DNA of 40,496 bases, from contig CAXRDP010000030.1 of the NCBI GenBank assembly GCA_964229545.1, positions 1 through 40,496 of the forward strand, written 5' to 3'. Below the pieces are notes generated by a model. It had not been told where the DNA came from. It did no database searches and worked only from the letters and a program-made list of their open reading frames with translations. Source of the DNA: UBA724 sp964229545. Its GTDB lineage: Bacteria > Bacteroidota > Bacteroidia > Flavobacteriales > Flavobacteriaceae. Shown one piece after another: positions 7,850 through 16,404 of the stretch; positions within the stretch are counted from its first letter, which is position 1, and each line of letters begins with the position of its first letter. Made by a program: the position numbers and the translations under genes.

Positions 7850-8611
7850 TTAACGCCTTCTAAGTACCTTGTATTCTTCATAGCATCCGCTGATGGCTTC
7901 CAATATTTGAAGGTCATTGGCAGATTTGATAAAACCTTCTGAAAAGTTACAGTTTCTCAGTATTTCGTCTATGTCTACCCGTTCCAGTTGCAATACCTCT
8001 TCCAAGGTTTCTCTGTCGTATTTGACAGCGAGCAAATCGCGAAGTTCATTGCTTTCTTGCATCATTTTCAGTTTACGCATTTGGTTGGGTTTTTTACCAA
8101 ACAAATTGTGTAGAAAGTCAAAGGGATTGAAAATGGAGCCCACCACTTTCGAAAAGGCAGAAGGACCCCGTGAGCCTGCCTCATAACCTCGTGTAGGTAG
8201 TCCCGGTATGCTGTAACGTTGGTTGCGGTTGATGGGTACATTTTTGGCATCAATATCCAAATAACCTGTAAGCTGATAGGGCCGGACGATGACTTCCTCT
8301 AGGGCCAAGGCCAGCTGGGTTAGCTTAAAAACGGTCTTGGGGTATTTGATAAGGTCGTTGGTGACTTTGACTTTAAGGCTTTTAAAACCGAGATAACTCA
8401 ATAGCAAGGTGTCGTTGACAGTGGCGGGGATGACAAACACCCCGTTGCTGTCAGTAATACTCATCTTTACTTGATTTAGGTTGAGTACGTGTACCGTAGG
8501 AATGGGTTTGTCGTTTTCGTCGTTTTGTACCACGCCGACCACTTCCTGCGCCGCCAAGGGCATCACAGCCAAAAACAAACCCATTGCCAAATATCTTGAA
8601 ATGCCAGTCAT
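7850..8611 (-). CDS. Carboxypeptidase-like regulatory domain protein, exported
   Basis: The ATG at 8611 gives a signal peptide (MTGISRYLAMGLFLAVMPLAAQ) and 253 residues; the frame runs 18 codons further upstream without signal-like sequence. Residues about 22-100 form a CarboxypepD_reg-like beta-sandwich (VVGVVQNDENDKPIPTVHVLN, then DTLLLSYLGFKSLKVKV), a domain found in many Bacteroidota exported proteins and at the front of SusC-like receptors, but no receptor follows. The C-terminal 130 residues are charged and helical and I do not recognise them. It is probably a periplasmic or outer-membrane-associated protein of unknown role. Confidence 0.75.
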   Translation of the reverse strand: MTGISRYLAMGLFLAVMPLAAQEVVGVVQNDENDKPIPTVHVLNLNQVKMSITDSNGVFVIPATVNDTLLLSYLGFKSLKVKVTNDLIKYPKTVFKLTQLALALEEVIVRPYQLTGYLDIDAKNVPINRNQRYSIPGLPTRGYEAGSRGPSAFSKVVGSIFNPFDFLHNLFGKKPNQMRKLKMMQESNELRDLLAVKYDRETLEEVLQLERVDIDEILRNCNFSEGFIKSANDLQILEAISGCYEEYKVLRRR

Positions 8612-8622
8612 GCTATGCCAGT

Positions 8623-8630
8623 CAAAAGTA
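8623..8630 (-). promoter_or_regulatory. -7 element of the carboxypeptidase-regulatory-like gene
   Basis: The minus strand reads TACTTTTG, 11 nt before the ATG at 8611. It supports both the chosen start and a very short leader; no -33 TTG at normal spacing was found. Confidence 0.35.
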
Positions 8631-8686
8631 CAAACTAAACCCATTCTTTTGCATCCCCAAACCATTTTGCGAAATTTTTAACAATT

Positions 8687-9265
8687 TCAACTGTCATTTT
8701 TGAAGTGTTCTACGAGCTTTTGCACTGCCAACCCACGGTGGCTGATGCGGTTTTTGACTTTCATAGGCAGTTCAGCAAAAGTCTGTGTGTAACCCTCAGG
8801 TACAAAAACGGGGTCATAGCCAAAACCACCCGCTCCTTTGGGTATTTTCGAAATAGTCCCTTTGACAATTCCCTCAAAATACAGCGGTTTTTCTTGCCCA
8901 AACAGGCATATTACCGTTCTGAATTGTGCACGGCGGTTGTCTTTTGCGTGAAGTTCATGGAGGAGTTTTTTGAGGTTTTTTGTGTCATCTCTTGGTTCGC
9001 CTGCATATCGAGCCGATCGGACTCCGGGAGCGCCATTCAAGGCTTCCACTTCCAGTCCAGTGTCGTCTGCAACTACCAGACCTCCAAACAGTTGGTGTGT
9101 GGCTTTTGCTTTGAGGAGGGCATTCCCTTCCAGGGTTTTTGCTGTTTCAGGAATCTCATCAATGTGACCCAGGTCGGACAATGTTTGGACGCGAATCTCA
9201 GGCAGCATGGCCTGCAACTCTTGGGCTTTGTGGGCATTGTGGGTAGCAAAAATAAAGTCGTTCAT
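8687..9265 (-). CDS. rdgB: XTP/dITP diphosphatase (non-canonical purine NTP pyrophosphatase)
   Basis: 192 residues, full length for the HAM1/RdgB family. Motifs in order: THNAHKAQE (8-16), DDTGLEV (67-73, metal-binding acidic pair), GVRSARYAG (81-89), GGFGYDPVF (146-154) and SHRG (175-178). It hydrolyses dITP, XTP and similar deaminated nucleotides to monophosphates and keeps them out of DNA. It overlaps the end of rlmH by 4 bases (ATGA), so the two are co-transcribed from the promoter before rlmH. Confidence 0.97.
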   Translation of the reverse strand: MNDFIFATHNAHKAQELQAMLPEIRVQTLSDLGHIDEIPETAKTLEGNALLKAKATHQLFGGLVVADDTGLEVEALNGAPGVRSARYAGEPRDDTKNLKKLLHELHAKDNRRAQFRTVICLFGQEKPLYFEGIVKGTISKIPKGAGGFGYDPVFVPEGYTQTFAELPMKVKNRISHRGLAVQKLVEHFKNDS

Positions 9266-9735
9266 GCGTGGTGATAGGGTTCGTTTTTGATGATGGTCAT
9301 CGCCCTGTAGATTTGCTCAACAGCAAAAATACGTATCATCTGATGTGAAAAAGTCATATCTGAAAAAGAAATCATTCCGTTTGCCCGAGCTCTAACTTCC
9401 TCAGAAAATCCATAGGCACCTCCGATGCAGAACACCAAACTCTTGGTAGACTGAAGTGTTTTTTGTTCAATAAATTTTGCAAAAGCAACAGAAGTGTAGG
9501 TTTTGCCGCGCTCGTCTAGCAAAATCAAGGTATCGTCAGGGTTAATGGCATTGAGAATATGGGCTCCCTCTTGGTTTTTTACAAATTCAGAATTGGGTTT
9601 GTTGGTTTTTTTAGTGTCTTTTACCACTACCCACTCAAAAGGCATATAGCGTCCGATGCGTTTGGTGTAAGTGTCTATCCACTCGGCCAAATCGCCTCTA
9701 TGGGTTTTGCCAACTGCCAACAATTTGATTTTCAT
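9262..9735 (-). CDS. rlmH: 23S rRNA (pseudouridine1915-N3)-methyltransferase
   Basis: 157 residues, the normal size. SPOUT-fold signatures are present: LLDERG (72-77), IGGAYGF (104-110) and the C-terminal YHH (154-156) that completes the active site. The enzyme methylates pseudouridine 1915 in helix 69 of 23S rRNA on assembled ribosomes. It is the first gene of the rlmH-rdgB pair and has a well-formed promoter about 70 bases upstream, divergent from yihY. Confidence 0.97.
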   Translation of the reverse strand: MKIKLLAVGKTHRGDLAEWIDTYTKRIGRYMPFEWVVVKDTKKTNKPNSEFVKNQEGAHILNAINPDDTLILLDERGKTYTSVAFAKFIEQKTLQSTKSLVFCIGGAYGFSEEVRARANGMISFSDMTFSHQMIRIFAVEQIYRAMTIIKNEPYHHA

Positions 9736-9805
9736 CTGCCTATTTTTATGATTTTTTAAAAGTCAGATGGAACATTCTGACAAAGTTTTGAATGTTTCAT
9801 GTTGA

Positions 9806-9833
9806 CAAAGATAAGACCTCTTGGCTGCTTCAA
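9806..9833 (-). promoter_or_regulatory. Promoter of rlmH-rdgB
   Basis: Minus strand: TTG (9831-9833), 17-nt spacer, TATCTTTG (9806-9813), both elements exact. The predicted leader is about 65 nt. Confidence 0.6.
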
Positions 9834-9859
9834 GAGTCATATTTCTTAAATTAGCCCTC

Positions 9860-10777
9860 ATGGACGAACGCAGTACTTTTGAATTTCATAAAATCCCCCT
9901 ATTGCGTCGTTTGCTATCCCTGCTAAAGTCGATTTATCTACACAGAAACCATCACTTTTCTCTCTATGATCTTATAGAAATGTATGTTGTAGGTATCTTT
10001 AAAGGTGCCCTGACCACCCGTGCGGGTAGCATTGCGTTTAGTTTTTTTATGGCACTGTTTCCATTTCTGCTGTTCGTACTCAATCTGATTCCTTTTGTGC
10101 CAATTGCGGGTTTTGAGGAAACTTTTAGGTTGTTTTTGGAATCCCTTTTACCTGCTGAGTCCCTCCCTATTTTCGATTCGATCTACGAAGGGGTTTATGA
10201 CAAAAGAAGAGGCGGGTTGTTGTCTTCGGCCTTTTTATTGTCTATTGTCTTTATGGGCAATGGCATACATGCCATTTTCGGTGGGTTCGAAGAATCTTAT
10301 CATGTGGAGATGACACGAAATTTTTTCAAACAATACCTCTATGCCTTGGGCGTAGGGCTTTTGTTGGCCTTTATTTTACTGTTGGCCGTAGCGGGATTTT
10401 TATTTTTTGAAGTGTATGTCATGAGTCCGGCTACAGGAGGCAGGTTTGACCACACCTTCTTGAGTGTCCCTGCCCTTCAATATGTGTTTTTTGTGTTTAT
10501 ATCCTATATCTCAAGCGCCTGTCTGTACTACTTTGGTACTGCCGAGGTCAATACCTTGCGTTTCTTTTCGCCCGGGGCCTTTATGAGTTGTGCGCTGATT
10601 GTTCTAACCACTTTTTTGTTCGGTTTGTATATCGAGTACTTTTCATCCTACAACAAGCTCTACGGCTCGATTGGCGCCTTGTTGATTCTGATGCTTTACA
10701 TCTGGCTCAATGCCATCATTTTGTTATTGGGGTTTGAGCTCAATGCGGTCATTAACAAATTCAATAAAAACAAATAA
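9860..10777 (+). CDS. YihY/BrkB-family membrane protein
   Basis: The ATG at 9860 gives 305 residues; a TTG-initiated extension to 9821 adds only non-conserved sequence. Family features are the segment TTRAGSIAFSFFMALFPFLL (about residues 53-72) and the region around GSIGALLILMLYIWLNA (about 272-288), within roughly six membrane segments. Once called ribonuclease BN, YihY proteins are now thought to be membrane transporters or permeases of uncertain substrate. The stop overlaps the priA start by one base (TAATG), so the two are coupled. Confidence 0.88.
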   Translation: MDERSTFEFHKIPLLRRLLSLLKSIYLHRNHHFSLYDLIEMYVVGIFKGALTTRAGSIAFSFFMALFPFLLFVLNLIPFVPIAGFEETFRLFLESLLPAESLPIFDSIYEGVYDKRRGGLLSSAFLLSIVFMGNGIHAIFGGFEESYHVEMTRNFFKQYLYALGVGLLLAFILLLAVAGFLFFEVYVMSPATGGRFDHTFLSVPALQYVFFVFISYISSACLYYFGTAEVNTLRFFSPGAFMSCALIVLTTFLFGLYIEYFSSYNKLYGSIGALLILMLYIWLNAIILLLGFELNAVINKFNKNK

Positions 10778-13212
10778 TGCCCTTTTTTGTAGATGTCATA
10801 CTGCCTTTGCCATTGCCCAAGCCTTTTACCTATCAGATCACAGAGGCGGAGTATGCATTTATCACCCCCGGCATTCGATTGGTAGTGCCTTTTGGCAAAA
10901 AGAAAAAGTATGCCGCCTTGGCTGTGGATACCCATACACATGTCCCTGCGTATGAAGCAAAATCCATAGCTTATATCATTGACGAGCATCCTTTGGTGAC
11001 CCCAAAACAATTCAAACATTGGCAATGGATCGCAGATTACTATATGTGTCCTTTGGGCTTGGTCTTACGGGCGGCAGTCCCGAGTATGTTGTTGTTGGAA
11101 AGCGAAACCGAATTGGTCCATTTGCAAGCACCCGTTTCTAGTTTGCGTATCAGCGACAACGCCAGACTGTTGTGGGACAAACTAGCTTCGATTGAAAAAA
11201 TACCCCTCGCACAAGTGGGGGACTATGTGACTGCCCAAAACCCTTACAAGGTGGTTCAAGAATTGCTCGATCACAAACTCATCGCTACGCGTGAGGAGGT
11301 CTATGGTCGCTATGCACCCAAAGAGGAAGTGCGACTGTCATTGGCGCAACACTTGAGAAAAGAAGAGCGGCTTATGGCTTTGTTGGACAGCCTTGAGAAA
11401 TTTGAAGCGCAGCGCCTGACCCTTTTGCAAATGGTACAGCAAAAATTGCCGGTATCGCGTGTGGCGTTTTACAAATTGGCGGGTGTGTCCAAATCGTCGG
11501 TTCAGACCTTGCTTAATAAAGGGGTATTTATTGCCACCACCCATCAGGTAGATCGTTTGCCAATCAAAACAGAGGCCGAATCACCCTTGTCTCCCTTGAC
11601 CCAGGCCCAACAACACGCCTTTGAACAAATTCAGCACCACAAACAAAACCCCACAACGCATTTGTTGTATGGCGTAACGGCTTCTGGCAAAACGGAGGTC
11701 TATATGCATCTCATTGCAGAAACACTTCAAGCCGGAAAGCAAGTGTTGTTTTTGGTGCCCGAAATTGCATTGACCGCACAACTCATTCAGCGATTGCATT
11801 TGCATTTTGGAAAAAAAATGGCGGTCTATCACTCGCGCTACTCACAAAGCGAACGGGTAGAAGTATGGAACGCTTTGTTGGAAAACAAATCCCATGTCCA
11901 ACTCATAGTAGGGGCGCGCTCGGCTGTGCTATTGCCCTTTTCGAATTTGGGACTTATCGTGGTCGATGAATCGCATGAATACGCCTACAAGCAATTTGAA
12001 GCTGCACCTCGCTACCACGCACGTGACGCGGCGGTGGTATTGGGACGTATGCACAAGGCACCAGTGGTTTTGGGTTCGGCATCCCCTTCCATAGAATCGT
12101 ATCAAAACGCCACTCAAGGCAAATACCAACTCACCACGCTCACACAGCGTTTTAAAGGATTTCAACTGCCCACCATAGAACTTATTGATTTAAAAACCGC
12201 TCAAAAGAAAAAACAAATGCAGGGGGTCTTTTCCACTGCTATGATGGAAGCCATTGCGGAAACCCTGGCCAAGGGAGATCAAATCATCTTGTTTCAAAAC
12301 CGTCGTGGCTACGCCTCTTTTGTCAGTTGTATGGCTTGTGGGCATGTACCTCAGTGCACCAACTGTGATGTCAGCCTGACCTACCACAGCCACAGTCAGC
12401 AACTCAAGTGTCATTATTGTGACTATGCCACTCCTGTTCACAGCCATTGCACGGCTTGTGGCACCGCCCAACCGCGTAGCATAGGTCTGGGCACCCAGCA
12501 GGTCGAGGAGGAAGTGGTCAAGTTGTTTCCTCAGGCAGGCGTGGCGCGTATGGACACCGATACCACACGAGGAAAACATGGCCACCAACAGTTGATTGAC
12601 CGCTTCCAGAATCGGGAACTGGACATTCTGGTCGGCACCCAGATGCTCACCAAAGGATTGGATTTTGGGGGGGTATCGCTCGTTGGGGTTGTTCAGGCAG
12701 ACAGTTTGCTCAACTTCCCAAATTTTAGGGCGCATGAGCGTGCTTTCCAGATGTTATTACAAGTGGCGGGACGTGCCGGTCGGTCGGGTCAGCAAGGTAG
12801 GGTATTGGTGCAATCCTTCGACACCAACCACCCCATTTTGGTTCAGTTGCAAAATGCAGATTACAACGCCATGCTTACTGCCCAACTGCAGCAACGGAGT
12901 CAGTTTAAGTATCCTCCTTTTCAACGTTTGATGCGTTTTGAGTTTAAACACAAAAGCTTTGCAGTCTTGCAAGAAGCCGCTCAATGGTTTGCCTCAGCAT
13001 TGCGCGCCAATTTCCCCGACGTTTTGGGTCCACAATCACCTCCTGTAGGTCGCATCCGCAACCAGTATGTATTGCATGTGTTGTTAAAACTCCCTGCTGA
13101 CAAATCTACTGCAGCACCCAAGGCGCAAATCATGCGGGTGACCCATCGCTTTGAGCAAATTGCTGCCTACAGGGCGGTTCGTTTGCAGATAGACGTGGAC
13201 CCTATTCAGTGA
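10777..13212 (+). CDS. priA: Primosomal protein N', replication restart helicase PriA
   Basis: 811 residues. An N-terminal 3'-DNA-binding domain (about 1-110) precedes the helicase core with Walker A GVTASGKT (299-306) and Walker B DESH (397-400). Eight zinc-binding cysteines follow in pairs at 518/521, 527/530, 545/548 and 558/561, the PriA hallmark. The protein recognises stalled forks and reloads the replicative helicase. Nothing is missing compared with the family. It is translationally coupled to yihY, and rpsF follows after 167 bp. Confidence 0.97.
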   Translation: MPFFVDVILPLPLPKPFTYQITEAEYAFITPGIRLVVPFGKKKKYAALAVDTHTHVPAYEAKSIAYIIDEHPLVTPKQFKHWQWIADYYMCPLGLVLRAAVPSMLLLESETELVHLQAPVSSLRISDNARLLWDKLASIEKIPLAQVGDYVTAQNPYKVVQELLDHKLIATREEVYGRYAPKEEVRLSLAQHLRKEERLMALLDSLEKFEAQRLTLLQMVQQKLPVSRVAFYKLAGVSKSSVQTLLNKGVFIATTHQVDRLPIKTEAESPLSPLTQAQQHAFEQIQHHKQNPTTHLLYGVTASGKTEVYMHLIAETLQAGKQVLFLVPEIALTAQLIQRLHLHFGKKMAVYHSRYSQSERVEVWNALLENKSHVQLIVGARSAVLLPFSNLGLIVVDESHEYAYKQFEAAPRYHARDAAVVLGRMHKAPVVLGSASPSIESYQNATQGKYQLTTLTQRFKGFQLPTIELIDLKTAQKKKQMQGVFSTAMMEAIAETLAKGDQIILFQNRRGYASFVSCMACGHVPQCTNCDVSLTYHSHSQQLKCHYCDYATPVHSHCTACGTAQPRSIGLGTQQVEEEVVKLFPQAGVARMDTDTTRGKHGHQQLIDRFQNRELDILVGTQMLTKGLDFGGVSLVGVVQADSLLNFPNFRAHERAFQMLLQVAGRAGRSGQQGRVLVQSFDTNHPILVQLQNADYNAMLTAQLQQRSQFKYPPFQRLMRFEFKHKSFAVLQEAAQWFASALRANFPDVLGPQSPPVGRIRNQYVLHVLLKLPADKSTAAPKAQIMRVTHRFEQIAAYRAVRLQIDVDPIQ

Positions 13213-13254
13213 TTTTCCAAGATTTGGTAAAAACGGTTGCGCCTGGTGATGCTG

Positions 13255-13306
13255 ACGGGGATGGGACAAGTAGGTTTCTTTAATAGGTTTACATAAAAAT
13301 CCCCGT
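13255..13306. repeat. Inverted repeat between priA and rpsF
   Basis: ACGGGGAT (13255-13262) and ATCCCCGT (13299-13306) are perfect 8-base complements separated by 36 bases, and the loop holds two copies of TAGGTTT. It could be an RNA stem in a ribosomal-protein leader, a weak terminator for yihY-priA, or chance. No poly-U run follows the right arm. Confidence 0.4.
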
Positions 13307-13331
13307 ATGTCAAAACATTTGCGTTGTATGG

Positions 13332-13362
13332 TTGTGAAATACAAACAAAAATGATAATTTCG
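13332..13362 (+). promoter_or_regulatory. Possible promoter of the rpsF operon
   Basis: TTG (13332-13334), a 20-nt spacer and TAATTTCG (13355-13362), one mismatch from TAnnTTTG, 17 nt before the rpsF ATG. If used, the inverted repeat at 13255-13306 would lie upstream of the transcript. Confidence 0.35.
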
Positions 13363-13379
13363 CTGCCCAATTTAGAATT

Positions 13380-13718
13380 ATGAATCATTACGAAACTGTT
13401 TTCATTTTAAATCCCGTTTTATCTGACGATCAGGTAAAGGAAGCAGTTCAGAAGTACGCTGATTTCATCACCTCCAACGGAGGTACGCTTGTCCATCAAG
13501 AAGACTGGGGTCTGAAAAAATTTGCTTACCCCATTCAAAACAAAAAAAGTGGGTTCTACCACCTTTTTGACTTTCAGATAAGCCCAGATGCCATCAATGC
13601 TTTCGAACTGGAATTTAGGAGAGATGAGCGCGTGATGCGCTACCTTACGGTCAAACTCGATAAGCATGCCGAAGCATGGGCCGAAAAACGTAGAGAACGT
13701 CAAACTGTAAAATCTTAA
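13380..13718 (+). CDS. rpsF: 30S ribosomal protein S6
   Basis: 112 residues beginning MNHYETVFILNPVL, the typical S6 N-terminus, with the conserved DWGLKKFAYPIQ segment (about residues 42-53) and the RRDERVMRYLTVKLDK block (about 80-95). S6 binds S18 on the 30S platform, and rpsR follows 4 bases after the stop. A four-stranded beta sheet with two helices is expected for the family. Confidence 0.98.
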   Translation: MNHYETVFILNPVLSDDQVKEAVQKYADFITSNGGTLVHQEDWGLKKFAYPIQNKKSGFYHLFDFQISPDAINAFELEFRRDERVMRYLTVKLDKHAEAWAEKRRERQTVKS

Positions 13719-13722
13719 GATT

Positions 13723-14019
13723 ATGTCCACTTTAGAACAAGCAAGTAAAGGCGGTAAGCAAGGGGAAGTACGCTATTTGACCCCCCTGAACATCGATACC
13801 ACGTCCGCCAAAAAGTACTGCCGATTCAAAAAGGCGGGTATCAAGTATATCGACTACAAAGACGCAGATTACCTATTGAAGTTTGTCAACGAGCAAGGTA
13901 AGATTTTACCTCGCAGACTTACCGGAACTTCTTTAAAGTACCAGCGCAAACTGTCCGTAGCGATCAAACGTGCGCGTCACCTAGCGTTGATGCCTTATGT
14001 CGGAGACCTTTTAAAGTAA
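13723..14019 (+). CDS. rpsR: 30S ribosomal protein S18
   Basis: 98 residues. Diagnostic S18 segments are KKYCRFKKAGIKYIDYKD (about 30-47) and the C-terminal RRLTGTSLKYQRKLSVAIKR (about 66-85), which binds 16S rRNA and S6. The roughly 20-residue N-terminal extension before the core (TLEQASKGGKQGEVRYLTPL) is common in Bacteroidota. It sits between rpsF and rplI with gaps of 4 and 7 bases. Confidence 0.98.
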   Translation: MSTLEQASKGGKQGEVRYLTPLNIDTTSAKKYCRFKKAGIKYIDYKDADYLLKFVNEQGKILPRRLTGTSLKYQRKLSVAIKRARHLALMPYVGDLLK

Positions 14020-14026
14020 GAGCGCT

Positions 14027-14482
14027 ATGGAATTGATACTAAAACAAGATGTAGAAAACCTTGGCTTTAAAGACGATGTTGTCAAAGTCAAGAACGGGTA
14101 TGGGCGCAATTATCTCATCCCTCAGGGCATGGCCATTTTGGCCACACCCTCTGCCAAAAAAGTATTGGCTGAAAACCTAAAGCAACGTGCTTTTAAGGAG
14201 AAAAAGATGGTTGACGATGCCCAAGCATTGGCCAAAAAACTCGCTGCACTGGAAGTGAAAATCGCTGCCAAAGCAGGTGCAGGAGACAAGCTTTTTGGTT
14301 CTGTAGGCACAGCCGATCTGTCAGCTGCTTTGGCTGATGCCGGTCATGAGGTGGACAAAAAGTTCATCAAATTGGCAGGTAGCACGGTGAAGCGTCTAGG
14401 CAAATACACCGCCAGCATCCGCTTGCACCGCGAAGTGAGTGCGAGCTTGGATTTTGAGGTTGTCAAAGCCGCTGAAGAATAA
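14027..14482 (+). CDS. rplI: 50S ribosomal protein L9
   Basis: 151 residues with the N-terminal domain signature GFKDDVVKVKNGYGRNYLIP (about 13-32), a long central helix rich in Lys and Ala (about 42-75) and a C-terminal domain containing GDKLFGSVGTADLS (about 86-99). L9 bridges ribosomes near the L1 stalk and supports reading-frame fidelity. It is the last gene of the S6-S18-L9 operon and is followed by the only clear intrinsic terminator in the window. Confidence 0.98.
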   Translation: MELILKQDVENLGFKDDVVKVKNGYGRNYLIPQGMAILATPSAKKVLAENLKQRAFKEKKMVDDAQALAKKLAALEVKIAAKAGAGDKLFGSVGTADLSAALADAGHEVDKKFIKLAGSTVKRLGKYTASIRLHREVSASLDFEVVKAAEE

Positions 14483-14505
14483 ACAAGTTTTTCTTACAAA
14501 CGACA

Positions 14506-14533
14506 AAAGCCGCATCTGATGCGGCTTTTTTTT
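14506..14533 (+). terminator. Intrinsic terminator of the rpsF-rpsR-rplI operon
   Basis: AAAGCCGCAT (14506-14515), loop CTG and ATGCGGCTTT (14519-14528) make a perfect 10-bp stem, running into an uninterrupted T stretch to 14533. It begins 24 bases after the rplI stop. Confidence 0.92.
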
Positions 14534-14569
14534 ATGTAAAAACAAGATATTTGCATTAAATTTAGGCAC

Positions 14570-15934
14570 ATGGCGCAAAAACCAAGCACACCCAAGGGCA
14601 TGCGTGACTTTCTTCCTCACGAAGTCGCCAAGCGTTCCTACCTTGTACAGACAATCAAAAACCAATTTGAAAGAGTTGGTTTTTTACCCATAGAGACGCC
14701 CGCTATGGAGCGTCGTGAGGTATTGTTGGGTAAGTATGGTGAGGAAGGTGATCGTTTGGTGTTTAAGGTGCTGAACTCCGGTGAAAAAGTAAAAAAAGCC
14801 GATTTGGAAGCCCTTTCAGCAGGACGACTGTCGCAGTTTTCCAATTCACTTGCTGAAAAAGCCCTTCGCTATGACCTAACGGTGCCTTTGGCGCGCTTTG
14901 TGGCCCAGCACCAAAACGATATTCAATTTCCCTTTAAGCGCTACCAAGTGCAGTCTGTTTGGAGGGCAGACCGCCCACAGCACGGTAGGTTTCAAGAGTT
15001 TACTCAATGTGATGCCGATGTGATTGGCTCGGACAGCCGTATGATCGAGTGGGAGTTTGTCCAGCTTTTCGATGCTGTTTTTACAGATTTGGGTCTCAAA
15101 GGGTGTACTTTAAGAATCAACCATCGGAAAATATTGAGCCTTTTGGCAGATCAATCTGGTGCCGGGGATCGAGTAGCCCCCTTTTTAATCATTTTGGACA
15201 AACTCGATAAGATAGGTTGGGACAAAGTGCTGACAAGTTTGCAAGAGGAAGGTTTTTCTACCAGTGCGGTTGACAAACTCCGATCTCTTGAAGACATATC
15301 CTTGTCATCACTTCAAAAGATAGACAGCTTGGCTGAACTTCTCGACCCTGATGGCAATGCCCAAGAGGCTTTTGATGAAATGCGTTTTTTGTTTTCATCC
15401 GCATCCCTGGCATCCCTACAAATCGATTTTGATTGGACCTTGGCCAGAGGCTTGGACTATTATACAGGTGCTATTTTTGAAATGGCGCCCCCCCAACAAG
15501 TAAAAGTAGGTACCATAGCCGCCGGAGGTCGGTACGACAATCTTACCGGAACCTTTGGTTTGGCAGATATGAGTGGTATGGGGGTTTCGTTTGGTTTGGA
15601 CCGCCTGTATTTGGTGTTGGAAGAAATGCAATTGTTCCCCAAACACCTGACAGCACCTGTAGACTTGATGGTGGTGCAGTTTGACCCAACAATTATTGCC
15701 AAACTTATGCCATTGGTCAGTCGCTTGCGTCAAGAAGGTCTTAAAGTAATGGTGTATCCCGATGCTGCCCGTCTCAAAAAACAGTTTAACTATGCCGACA
15801 AGCTGGGCATACCCCATGTGTTGGTGGTAGGTTCTGAGGAACTGAAAAACGGAGCGGGTCTTTTAAAAGACATGACTTCAGGTACCCAAAAGACTGTTTC
15901 AATAGAGACCTTAAACGCTTCTTCGTTGTCGTAG
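14570..15934 (+). CDS. hisS: Histidine-tRNA ligase
   Basis: 454 residues, class II synthetase. Motif 1 region with KGMRDFLP at the start (9-16); motif 2 in VWRADRPQHGRFQEFTQCD (about 130-148); the histidine-binding HisA motif ARGLDYYTG (about 295-303); then motif 3 in the GGRYDNLTG to GMGVSFGLDR region, and a C-terminal anticodon-binding domain (about 365-454). It charges tRNA-His. It starts 36 bases after the ribosomal-operon terminator and so probably has its own promoter, though no exact -7 element is seen. Confidence 0.97.
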   Translation: MAQKPSTPKGMRDFLPHEVAKRSYLVQTIKNQFERVGFLPIETPAMERREVLLGKYGEEGDRLVFKVLNSGEKVKKADLEALSAGRLSQFSNSLAEKALRYDLTVPLARFVAQHQNDIQFPFKRYQVQSVWRADRPQHGRFQEFTQCDADVIGSDSRMIEWEFVQLFDAVFTDLGLKGCTLRINHRKILSLLADQSGAGDRVAPFLIILDKLDKIGWDKVLTSLQEEGFSTSAVDKLRSLEDISLSSLQKIDSLAELLDPDGNAQEAFDEMRFLFSSASLASLQIDFDWTLARGLDYYTGAIFEMAPPQQVKVGTIAAGGRYDNLTGTFGLADMSGMGVSFGLDRLYLVLEEMQLFPKHLTAPVDLMVVQFDPTIIAKLMPLVSRLRQEGLKVMVYPDAARLKKQFNYADKLGIPHVLVVGSEELKNGAGLLKDMTSGTQKTVSIETLNASSLS

Positions 15935-15950
15935 AGATTTTTGACTCAAA

Positions 15951-16256
15951 TTATTTTTGTAAAGAAATTTTGTCACGGTCTGCTTTCCAAGCCTCAAAAA
16001 TTCGAAAAACTTCAGCAGACAGTCTTTGGATCTCTATGGTTTTTTCGCTTTTTTCTCCTAAAATCAACCATTCAATGGAGTAGTGCGGGAAGTGCTCGGC
16101 TATCTTTTGAATGACATCATGGGTGATAGCAGCTTTTTTTCGCAAAGAAGTTGAAATCGAATTTCGGCCTACATTCAACGCACGTTCAAAAGCCGCAACA
16201 GACATTTTTTCTCGTTTGATGACTTGCACCAACCGCTCATGTATGGTTTCAGACAT
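15951..16256 (-). CDS. Small helix-turn-helix protein, phage-repressor-like
   Basis: The ATG at 16256 gives 101 residues (MSETIHERLVQVIKREKMSV at the start); the 21 codons upstream in frame lack family character. An XRE/CI-like helix-turn-helix spans about residues 18-60 (AAFERALNVGRNSISTSLRK) and is followed by SIEWLILGE, a segment common to small Bacteroidota HTH proteins. The remaining 35 residues are helical. Targets are unknown. A short inverted repeat just before its start (16269-16282) could be an autoregulatory site. No phage genes lie nearby. Confidence 0.75.
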   Translation of the reverse strand: MSETIHERLVQVIKREKMSVAAFERALNVGRNSISTSLRKKAAITHDVIQKIAEHFPHYSIEWLILGEKSEKTIEIQRLSAEVFRIFEAWKADRDKISLQK

Positions 16257-16268
16257 GACACAATTTTT

Positions 16269-16282
16269 TTGATTGGGATCAA
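16269..16282. repeat. Short inverted repeat before the HTH gene
   Basis: TTGAT (16269-16273) and ATCAA (16278-16282) are perfect 5-base arms around TGGG, 12 nt upstream of the HTH start codon. Its position suggests an operator, but arms this short often occur by chance. Confidence 0.25.
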
Positions 16283-16404
16283 ACCATAATTTCCGAAAAT
16301 TTACAGGGAAATAAAACAAAAATGTTTGTCAAATGAGTTTTTTATAACCATCTGTAAACACACTTTGATTTTAGAAATGAGGGGAATGCAAGGAATTTCC
16401 CGAT

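Noticed and set aside
8705..9274. 189-codon open frame antisense to rdgB
   Set aside because: It lies entirely opposite a fully conserved gene, and its translation shows no family character or signal; a shadow of rdgB codon use.
12190..12735. 181-codon minus-strand frame inside priA
   Set aside because: It is antisense to the zinc-binding and helicase regions of priA, which are intact; no recognisable product.
13255..13306. Confident assignment as the known S6:S18 leader motif
   Set aside because: I could not place the characteristic bulged motif, and a possible promoter lies downstream, so it is kept only as an inverted repeat.
15951..16256. Prophage remnant around the HTH gene
   Set aside because: No integrase, structural gene, attachment-like repeat or composition change is seen; the tRNA nearby has no duplicated 3' end in the window.
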